Assembly: GCF_014805685.1 (NCBI RefSeq)
Contig: NC_060906.1
Span: 22,068,126-22,132,125, forward strand
Length of the DNA: 64,000 nucleotides
Source of the DNA: Silurus meridionalis
Lineage: Eukaryota > Chordata > Actinopteri > Siluriformes > Siluridae
Direction: 5' to 3'
How positions within the stretch are numbered: the first letter of the stretch is position 1; each line of letters starts with the position of its first letter. The notes under the pieces were generated by a model. It was given only the letters and a program-made list of their open reading frames with translations. It ran no database searches and was not told the DNA's origin. Below, piece after piece: positions 54,982-64,000 of the stretch. The position numbers and the translations under genes are program-made.

Positions 54982-57900
54982 ATGTCTGGTCTTGCACGTG
55001 AAGCTTTTTCGGATGAGATGGACCGGAAACAGGCAGACAAGTAAGAGACCATTTTACTTTAAACGAATTTCGTAGTGCATTTCAGTCTTTCAGGTTTTGT
55101 AAATGATTTCATGCTAAGAATAGTGCTGTTTTTCTGCATGGTAAAACGATGCATGTCAGGTTGGAAAGGTTACCAAAAAGCTCAATATTTTGCAGTAAAG
55201 AAAAATCAGAACTGAAAATCAGAGCACACTTGATTAAATGAACATTTCTGTATTGTTGTAAAACAAAAATGTTGCAATCGATATCAATTATTCTGCACTA
55301 AATTACAAATTATATAAATGTGACTTTCTTTATTTAAATATAATATTAACATTTAAGTTATATATTTCACCAAATGGCAACTCTCTCCTGCCACTTTGAT
55401 ACATATAATATGTGTCTGTGTGTAGTATCTATGGTACCCTATTATTCATCATTTGCACAAATAGCAACATTCTTCCAAACAAAATAAACAACGCCAATGA
55501 AATGTTCTTTTACTTCCAGGTTAGTGTTGGATGTTAAATTGGAAATATTACGCACTTTAGGGCATTAATCCTATTTGTTATTGTGGGGGGGTTTGTTTTG
55601 TGAGACCGGTGACGCTAGATCCCACTTCACCACTGTCAGCATGTACTTGAAGAGCATTGTGAGTAGATTAATGTTATGCTTATTATGAAATAAATCTTGG
55701 ACACAGTTGAAGATCCCATTTTACATCTAAGGATTACTTCAGGTTTATTCATTAAATTATATAGTAGTATAATTATTTCATATTTCATGTAGAGTTTGGA
55801 TTCTTTGAGTGTTTGAAGGCTCTGGCATGGAGAAGCTGCTGTCTCTATTTTATGAGTTGCTCAGTAGCTCCTGGTTCCATAATCTCAAATGACTGTATAA
55901 GACTGTAGAAAGGACATTACTCATAATCTTTCATTCCAGTGCTTATGTTAGTTCTCACTCTCCAGTGTTCTGTATTGATTAAAGACTATAATCACACTCT
56001 TGATATCACCCAATTGAGGTTGGGTTCCCTTTTGAGTCTGGTTCCTCTCAAGGTTTCTTCCTCATAACATCTAAGGCAGTTTTTCCTTGCCATTGTCCTC
56101 ATGGCTGCTCATCAGGAATAAATACACATCGTTCACCTTAACTGTTAAATTCTGTAAAGCTGCTTTGAGACAATGTCCGTTGTGAAAAGCGCTATAGAAA
56201 TAAACTTGACTTATTGTGAGTATAATTCTTTCTCATCTTGTAGGCACTTGTTTGTGCCTTATTACTCCCCTGAGCTTATGTTGAATATTTTAATGACATC
56301 ATCGATGCAACAACTAGAAAATGCATATTGATTAAACTTTTCCTATAGGCTTGGCTTTTGTTCTATTCTGCTTTATATGTAGAGTAATTTTTCTTTTCCT
56401 TCCTTGTTTTTTCTCCAAAACCGCATTGGACTTTTACATTTATTTCTCTTTTTTTTATTTTATATTTAATGTTCTTTTAGGTCAAGTGAGGATTCAAAGG
56501 TTCCTGCTTCATGTGCCCTCTGGCCAGTGGACTTAAAATTAACACACTGTGACTGCAGTCCTGGGAATGTATTAATTCACTTTCAAGGTCAATATGCTTC
56601 CATCTGTGAGCTGGATTACAACATTCTTCAAGTGGAAATTCAGAATGTCCCTAAAACAACTGTATCTGTGGAGGTTGGAGACTTGTGCTTGGTGGAAGAT
56701 TTGCTATCTAGCTACTGGTACAGAGGAAGGGTTCAGGATAAATCAGAAGATTTGTTTGATGTGTTTCTGCTGGATCATGGAAACATTCTCACTGTTAGTC
56801 CCAACCATTTGTCTACAGTTTCTGATTCCTTACTAATGCTTCCACCAAAGATCATCTGTGGGTTCATTGCTAATGTGCTGCCAGTTCAGGATTTCTGGGA
56901 CCAAACATCGGAGGCCTATTTCTCCTCTTTGATTGGCAGACATATCAAAGGATACATCCATGGTCTTCTGCCATGCAAGGTTCTTATTCTGGAAGTGCCA
57001 GAAATAACAAAAGATTTATTAAGACTGAACTTAGGCAGACATGTGGATACCGATACATTTCTGCTACTGATGGAACTGGTGATTGAAGTACCAATTCAAC
57101 AAAGCTGTGAGTCTGTCCCAGATCTGCTCGTTGATAAGCAAATTGCACAAGAAATCTCCTTTAAATCCTCAGATTTGTGTGGCTATGAAAATGTTCTTTC
57201 GCTTGGGGGCTCTAAGTTGGCTGTTGGACAGAAGGAAAACATTAAAATAGTTGCTGCCATAAAACCTGGGTTATTTTACTGCCAGTTGTCCTCTGCTGCA
57301 AAGGACCTGAAAGAGATGTCAGACAAATTGGCACTTCTGTGCGAGTCGAGGAATAGTGACTTCAGAGCCAAATCCGGAGAAAATATTGGCCTACTATGTG
57401 CGATCAAAGGCAAAGATGAGAAATGGCACAGAGGTTTAGTGCAGTGCCTTCCTGTTAACTCCCAAGTTCGAGTTGTGTTTGTTGACTATGGGTATTATGA
57501 GTCTGTAAATGTTAAAAACCTCTTTCAGTTACCCTCAGAATTTCTCCTGAGACCAGTCATGGCTTTCCCATGTTCTCTTTCTTGTTTGGGTGAAGAAGAC
57601 AAAGCCACATATAACCAGCAACTGGTCTTGCTCAGAAAAGGAGTCCTGGGTAAGGAGCTTGTGATAACAGTTAAGGGCAAAGAAAAGAATGTCTGTTCAG
57701 TTATGCTCAGCGATGTAGTTGAATATGTACCTTCTCAAACAGTGCAGTCTAAAGAAGTCAATAAAGTGGCAAGCAATGATATTCACATTAATTTGCACCA
57801 GTGGAGTTCCATCCTGAATGAAACAAAAACTGTGGAAATCTCAAATGGCTCTGTGTTTGAGGGTTACATTGAACATGTGCAGAGTCCTCATGATTTCTGG

Positions 57901-60900
57901 ATGAGAACAGCAAAGACCAACGATCGATTTGTGGCCATGATGAACAAACTGACCGATCGTTTTAGTAGAATACAGTTAAACGATGAGATCCTTGAAGATC
58001 CAGTGCCTGGTCAATTATGCTGCGCCATGTATGAAAAAGACATGCATTACTACCGAGCAATCGTGGTGGATCTTCTAAAATATGGTGCTGAGGTGTTTTT
58101 TATCGATTTTGGAAACACAGAAAAGGTGCCAAGCATGTTGATAAAGAAAATTCCTGTTGAGTTTACTGTGGAACCAGCGTTTGTTTTCAATTGTTCCTTA
58201 GCTCATGTTATTCCACTGGGAGATGTTTGGACAGCTTCAACAACAGACTTCTTCAGGGCAACCACCTCAAATAAAGCATTCCTGGTTCACGTCATTTATA
58301 AGAGGAATGATGTGCTTGTTGTGGAGTTGTTGGAAAAAGGGTGTAAGAAGCATAAAAGTCTTGCAACACTTTTGACTAGTGCGAATATGGCAGAATACTG
58401 GACCTACAATGCGATAAATGCTCCTGGAACATCTGTAGGGAAAAAAAAAAAAACATGCAATAAATCTACAGGAGAACTGCTTGATAAGATGCCTTGTAAA
58501 AGTATGTCACAAAACCTGCCTAGCATAAGGCAAATGACAATTGGTACAGACAAACAAGTCCACACTGAGACTGCTGGAGAAATTTTCAAAAGCCAGAAAT
58601 TCAACCCAGGAGATGTTATTAGTGTCCAGTGTTCACATATCAGTTCTCCGTCAGATTTTTGGTGCCAGAACAAGAAAACCAAGAATGACTTGGACAGATT
58701 AATGGAGAGACTGCAAACATTTTATTTGACAAATACATTGGTGTTGCAGCCCCAAAGTGTATGTTGTGCTGTCCAGTTGCAAAAGGATAATATGTGGTAC
58801 AGGGGATGCATTCTTGAAGGGAACGGTCTGAACATTAAGGTGATTCTAGTTGATTATGGCTATGTTGTGCAGGAAAAGCTGAAGAAAGTTCAAGCAATAA
58901 ATCCGGAGTTTCTTGAGCTTGAAAAGCAAGCATTCAAGTGTAGTTTGTACAACTTGACTGACCCATTTGGAGGAGACATGTGGTCTGTTAAAGCAACCAC
59001 CTTGCTGAAAAAATTTACTTCTAAAAGTTGGAATCTGCAATGCAAAATCTACTCCCAGGGTTTTGCTTCAGACGAAGGCCTGTGCAGTCTGGTTGACTTG
59101 TACACACATTTTCAAAGAGCTTCCACACATCTCATAGAGAATGGTGTTGCCAAGGAAATAGAGAGTCCAAACCAGCTACTTCCATCTGTCTATCCATGCT
59201 CTTTTGTTTATTCTTCTTTTGACATTAAGATCGGGAATGAAGAATTGGTGTACCCCACTCATGTTGTCAGCCCTTGGGAAATTTATCTCCAACTAGACAG
59301 AAATACGGAAATTATTGAGCAGCTTATGGACGGAGCTATGAAAGTAAGTGAAGAGTTATTGAGTCAGACACATTCTGGTGAACCTGGCAGTTTATGCTTG
59401 GCCAAATATTCTGAAGACGGCAAGTGGTACAGGTCATTTGTTTGGTCTGCTCAGTCCAGTCTACACTCTAATGTATTCTTTGTAGATTATGGAAGCAAGC
59501 AGGTTGCTGAAAAAAGAAATGTGCTACCTATCCCTATAGAGGCAACCGATTTGCTTATTACACCCATGCAAGCGTTAAGATGTAGTCTTTTACGTATTTC
59601 CGAGGAGGAGAATTTGTCTGAAGTTAAAACATGGCTTGAGAAGGCTATTCTCAACAAGGAACTTCGAGCTAAGTTTTTAAAAACAAACAGCAGTGGGCAT
59701 TTTCTTTGTGACCTGTTTGATGGTGACATTCATATCAATGCAAAAGTAAGAGAGATGTTTGCAATTCATGGACAAGCCGGGAAATCCTTGAAAAATCCTT
59801 TAAATGTATCTAATACCAAGGGACGATATCATGTGGTCAAATCACAGAGAAACCCAGGCTATAGCAAAGTCATGCAGGCAGATGAACAGTTTTGTCAAAA
59901 GAAATCTTCTAAATTTAAATATCCACAAAACCCTGCGAAAAATGGCTGGAGCAAAGAAAAACACAGTCCAAAGTCCACAAAGCAATGTCAGAAAGAAAAG
60001 GCCACCATTTTTCAACACCAGCCTTCGAAGGTGTTGCCAAAAGTTTGTGATTTACCAGCAATCAAAATTGCACCAGGTTTTAGAAGCATAGGGTTTATTT
60101 CACACTCTAACTCTGCCCACAGCTTCTTTATTCAAATGGAAAAGGATGAAGAAGATCTTCTTAAAATGAGGGAGGAGCTAAACAGCAGCTCTTTCACTGA
60201 AAGTCTGCAAAGTGTTCCCTCAAATGTAAAAGCAGGGGATCTGGTTGCTGCTAGGTATAATGAAGACTTGGCCTTATATCGAGCTGCGGTCAACAGTGTA
60301 GCATCCAGGGATCACCTAATAGTTGAATTCGTTGACTATGGAAATACAGCAATGGTCGACAAGAAGAAAATGTACACATTACCTAGCAAGTTTCTTTCCA
60401 AGGCAAGATTAAGCATTCACTGTAAACTTTCAAAACCATACAATTTGGAGGAAGTTGAGTCTTTACTCAGTGATCCACATGACCAAACTCTGATGGTGGA
60501 GTTTGTGAAGAATCTTGGCTATGCATGGGAGGTGAGCATTCAGGGACTTAAGCCTCTGCATGAGTCAAGAGAATCTGATCCTGAAGTCATTGTTTCAGAT
60601 TCAGGCCACTCCAAACAAAGGCAAGAGCATGAGGATGGCACTTCCCTTAGACGTATCTGTGATAAGACTGCAGTTGAAGTAGGCAGCATTGTAGAAGAAA
60701 CACTAGAAAGTGGAACCAATGGCAGTAAAATGGTTCAAAAGAAATCCTTGGAGAAGATGCAGGCCACAAGAGCCACAGGCTGCATGAAGAAATTAAGAAC
60801 AATGAGAAGACCTCGTGCTTACAAACGTAAACGTGAGGAAACACAACATGGTTGCGAAAGCAGTTTGCCACAGAAGCCTGAAATACATATCGGTGTTGTA

Positions 60901-62073
60901 GAGAAGGAACTTTTAAATGTATCTCACAAATCATGTGCTCGGATTGATTCAAATATCTCAACTGCCCTGCCTGAGAGTGTAGATGGACAGGACATTTGTG
61001 TGAAAAACGGTCAGTCTGTTGCAAGTCAACCACATTCAGAGTACAATTGCGCTGCACCCACGGTAATTCCCCCGGAAAAGCCAATGAAAAAAGTAGAGGA
61101 TATATTTCGTCTTTTTCTGGCACCTGTTAGAAAAAATCACGAATACTCAGGATTTGCAGCAGCAGTTACCACACCTGGTGATTTTTACCTTGTCCTTGAG
61201 GACCTGCTTCTCATCATGAGTGCCGTATCAAATGCCCTTGAAGACCTACCAGAGGATTTGATTCCATTGCCAGAGACTCATTTGATTTCTGGTACCGGCT
61301 GCCTGGTATGGTCTGAAGAAAGGAAGAAATGGTGCAGAGCTGAGATATTACAAAGTGACGACATATCAGTCATTGTTAATCTCATCGATTATGGGTATTG
61401 CGTACGTTTGGCAAGCCAAGATGTCCTCAAAATTAAATCTCTTCCTGTTGAATTGGCCAGATACCCAAAAATCACCTATCCTTGCTTGCTGAGAGGAATC
61501 AAGCCAGCTGATGGGGTGCAGTGGACCAACCAGGCTGCTATGTTTTTCCAACAGTTCATATATCAAAAAACTCTTAAGATACACTTCAGGCAGTATGTTT
61601 CAGAGGCACAGTGGGAGGTTGACGTTGTTGCATCCAACAGGAATGTTGCTAAAGAGTTGGTTGATGCTGGACATGCACACTACATAGACACGGTGCTTGG
61701 AATACGGTTTCAGCAAGGACTAGGCCGTCAAAAGGAAATCACGTCCAGTTCATTTGTACGAAACGTATACGGAGCTGAATCTCGCATACAAACACAGTCA
61801 AAGATGGAGGAAATGCTACATGGATATCTGGAAGACGTGTCATTAAATGATGATAAAGACATTTCTAGGGGCTCTACTACAGAAGGAAAGACTGAAGACC
61901 CAAAACAAGGATCAGCACTGAAAACAAATGGCCTGCAGTCTTTGAACCAACGTAAGTACATTATAATATTACAGAATATCTGTCACATGCTTTACTTTGC
62001 ATTGAGTGTAAAACATTATTGTATTGTATATTGTTTAGGGAACAAATTTTTACATACTTTTATTATCGTGTAA
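54982..62073 (+). CDS. tdrd15: Tudor domain-containing protein 15
   Basis: A multi-Tudor protein of the germ-cell piRNA pathway; Tudor domains bind methyl-arginine tails of PIWI proteins in germ granules (family knowledge). Model: coding exon 54982-55040 (ATG straight after TTTTTTGCAG; donor GTAAGA), then exon 56481-61951. They join in phase, splitting one lysine codon, so the protein begins MSGLAREAF. The long exon is open throughout, and GTG 56527 is an internal codon. Seven Tudor cores are legible, at model residues about 85-130, 315-375, 525-585, 775-835, 985-1035, 1265-1325 and 1620-1680 (e.g. WYRGRV, VVFVDYG, FFIDFGN, VEFVDYG). A basic stretch RRPRAYKRKREE lies near 1460. The N-terminal block with FQGQYASICELDYNILQVEI resembles mammalian TDRD15 rather than TDRD6. 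A perfect donor (C/GTAAGTA, 61951) and an acceptor at 62037-62038 define an 87-base in-frame intron; spliced or not, the stop is at 62071-62073 (1854 or 1883 aa). Confidence 0.9.
55805..56212 (+). mobile_element. L2-type LINE 3' end in tdrd15 intron 1
   Basis: From GAGTGTTTGAAGGCTCTGGC to AGCTGCTTTGAGACAATGTC and AATAAACTTGACTTA. Only 3' UTR is present. It lies in the intron between the two coding exons, in the same orientation as the gene. Confidence 0.85.
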
Positions 62074-62285
62074 AGATGTGTACCGTGTAAATATCTATGT
62101 AAAGCTACTTTTTACATAGAACATTTAAAAAATGTATTTGCTTTAACGTCTGAAAGTGTTTACTTCCCCCCCCTGGAATCTAAGACGCTTCGCCATTGGC
62201 CTAAATTCACAAGCCAAAAATTGGATCAATGAAATTTCTTGTCATTTTGACATGCACAGAATATTTCAAATTAAATAGTTTTTTG

Positions 62286-62328
<43 letters not shown>
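62286..62328. repeat. (TTA)n microsatellite
   Basis: About 14 TTA units in the 3' flank of tdrd15. Confidence 0.95.
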
Positions 62329-62395
62329 GTCTTGCCCAGTCGAAAAACGATTCCTCATAATATTTTAAAGCCACGATGTACAGAACATCACACAT

Positions 62396-62436
62396 AATAA
62401 AGAAGAAAATGTATATAAACATTTTGGATCAATAAA
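62396..62436 (+). promoter_or_regulatory. Candidate polyadenylation signals of tdrd15
   Basis: AATAAA occurs at 62396-62401 and 62431-62436, about 325-365 bases after the stop codon. Either would give a plausible 3' UTR length. No transcript evidence is available. Confidence 0.35.
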
Positions 62437-62929
62437 CCTAAACAAATAAGTATTTGCAAAAAAGCCACACTGCAGACAGGATTTACATTTCACATCTTTA
62501 CATCTCGGCAGAATCAAATGAAATCGGCCTGTGAATTAAATTTGCCTGTGCGAGGACTTTCAGGTACAGCTCAACATCGATGCACCAAAAAACAAACAAA
62601 AATTAATTGACAAAGTTAGAATAGAATATACATTTACTGAATCTCCCAAACATTGTTGAATATTTAAATCTTTGCCACCAAGATTGCTGGATTTACTCAC
62701 AGATTTTGTTGGGAGAAAAACCGGTAGTCTTATGTGAAATCAGACATTGAGCAACCGCATATAAGCAAAATCTCCTGATATTTGTTTCATAACACCTCTG
62801 CGATAATTTGACTGAGATTTTCGAAGCATCGAATCTTCGACTATGGGGTCACCCCTAATAATTATTATTCATTTATTATTATTATTACAAGACTCGCACA
62901 CACAGATCATAGGTCACATTCATCAACTC
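62437..62929. other. Gene-free stretch
   Basis: No exon or element recognised. A TTATTA run lies near 62850-62885, and TTTTCGAAGCATCGAATCTT near 62819 may be a scrap of a DNA transposon. Confidence 0.4.
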
Positions 62930-63065
62930 ATTAGAATGGCACCTGTCAAGGGTTGGGATATATTAGGAAGCAATTGAACAGTGAGGTGTTGAATTAATCT
63001 GCAGGAGAAATTGGCAAGTGCAAAGATCTGAGTGATTCTGACACGGTCCAGGTGTGATTTGTAAT
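62930..63065 (+). mobile_element. Tc1-like transposon left part, fragment
   Basis: Contains GGCACCTGTCAAGGGTTGGG, ATATATTAGGAAGCAATTGA and a decayed transposase start (GGCAAGTGCAAAGATCTGAG, GAGTGATTCTGACACGGTCC). This is a third Tc1 family in the window. It breaks off at about 63065. Confidence 0.6.
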
Positions 63066-63177
63066 GATGTTATAACATCTCTGAAACTACACTGACCTAA
63101 CGGCCGAGCTTGCGGGTTGTTTGTGTTGTTTTTAATAGAAGCGAACTAACTAACTATAAACATTGTGTCAGGGAGCC

Positions 63178-64000
63178 ACCAGCCATGCCTCCCTCCTTCA
63201 CTCAACACTCTCGTTCAGCCTCTACCTCCTACTAATCAACTACACCTGTCCTTTACCTACTAATCACCTATGCCTGTCCTCCTCCTCCTACTAATCACCT
63301 ACACCTGTCCTCCTCTTACTAATCACCTCCACCTGTCCTCCTCTAATCAACTGTCCTCCTACTACTAATCACCTCCACCTGTCCTCCTCCTACTAATCAC
63401 CTACACTTGTCTTTCACCTACTAATCACCTCCACCTGTCCTCCACCTACTAATCAACTGTCCTCCTCCTACTAGTCACCTACACTTGTCCTCCATCTACT
63501 AATCACCTACACCTGTCCTCCTCCTACTAATCACCTCACCTGTCCTCCTACTAATCACCCACCTGTCCTCCTCCTCCTACTAATCACCCACACCTGTCCT
63601 CCTCTACTAATCACCTTCACCTGTCCTCCACCTACTAATCAACTGTCCTCCTACTAATCACCTCCACCTGTTCTCCTCCTACTAATCACCCACACCTGTC
63701 CTCCACCTACTAATCACCTCACCTGTCCTCCACCTACTAATCACCCACACCTGTCCTCCACCTACTAATCACCTCCACCTGTCCTCCTCCTACTAATCAC
63801 CTCCACCTGTCCTCCACCTACTAATCACCTACACCTGTCCTCCTCTACTAATCACCTCCACCTGTCCTCCACCTACTAATCACCTCCACCTGTCCTCCAC
63901 CTGTCCTCCACCTACTAATCACCTCCACCTGTCCTCCACCTACTAATCACCTCCACCTGTCCTCCTCCTACTAATCACCTCCACCTGTCCTCCACCTACT
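63178..64000. repeat. Minisatellite, about 28-bp unit, running off the window
   Basis: Tandem units of the form CCTACTAATCACCTCCACCT plus GTCCTCCA, with units of about 19-33 bases formed by loss or gain of CCT, CCA and CACCTC blocks. About 28 units are present and the array does not end within the window. There is a strong strand asymmetry: G is nearly absent from the plus strand apart from the G of each CTGTCC. Confidence 0.95.

Noticed and set aside
56527..56529. Translation start of tdrd15 at GTG 56527
   Set aside because: The frame stays open upstream to the acceptor at 56480, and a phase-matched ATG exon exists at 54982. GTG is not a usual start in vertebrates.
56527..62073. tdrd6 instead of tdrd15
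   Set aside because: Both are large multi-Tudor proteins, but the N-terminal block (FQGQYASICELDYNILQVEI and the following VPKT) fits what I know of TDRD15 and not of TDRD6.

Overview
The window is teleost fish nuclear DNA. It is AT-rich, has spliced vertebrate genes with large introns, is dense in microsatellites, and carries fish-type mobile elements: L2-, RTE- and DIRS-like retroelements, Tc1/mariner, Tigger-like and hAT-like DNA transposons, and tRNA-derived SINEs. The repeat mix would suit an ostariophysan such as a catfish, but I cannot fix the species from sequence alone.

Two protein-coding genes can be supported, and they are arranged head to head. rfx6 is on the minus strand (coding 48517 down to 29536). 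All 19 coding exons can be placed, with consistent GT/AG junctions and codon phases, giving about 911 aa with the RFX winged-helix DNA-binding domain. tdrd15 is on the plus strand. A short first coding exon (54982-55040) joins in phase to one very large exon (56481-61951), which encodes a multi-Tudor germ-granule protein of about 1,850-1,880 aa. The 6.5 kb between the two start codons contains a small CpG-richer patch with an RFX X-box next to a MYB-type site (52368-52387). This is a plausible tdrd15 promoter.

Layout: 1-29.5 kb is intergenic, with a 2.25-kb RTE copy (1.1-3.4 kb), L2 tails, a nearly complete Tc1 transposon (9.0-10.6 kb), SINEs, long dinucleotide arrays, a 1.4-kb minisatellite (23.5-24.9 kb) and a three-layer nested transposon stack (26.8-28.7 kb). 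From 29.5 to 48.5 kb is rfx6, whose introns hold a DIRS-like retroelement (40.7-43.3 kb), four decayed Tc1-like copies, a SINE and many tetranucleotide arrays lying very close to exons. From 48.5 to 55 kb is the shared upstream region with more repeats. From 55 to 62 kb is tdrd15, followed by its 3' flank and a minisatellite that runs off the window end (63.2-64.0 kb).

I found no prokaryotic-type system, CRISPR array or viral gene. The most interesting signals are the composite tRNA-Glu/RTE SINE, the X-box plus MYB site between an RFX gene and a piRNA-pathway gene, the nested stack, the CpG-decay pattern of the minisatellite, and the DNA-binding-domain exon of rfx6 squeezed between two microsatellites.
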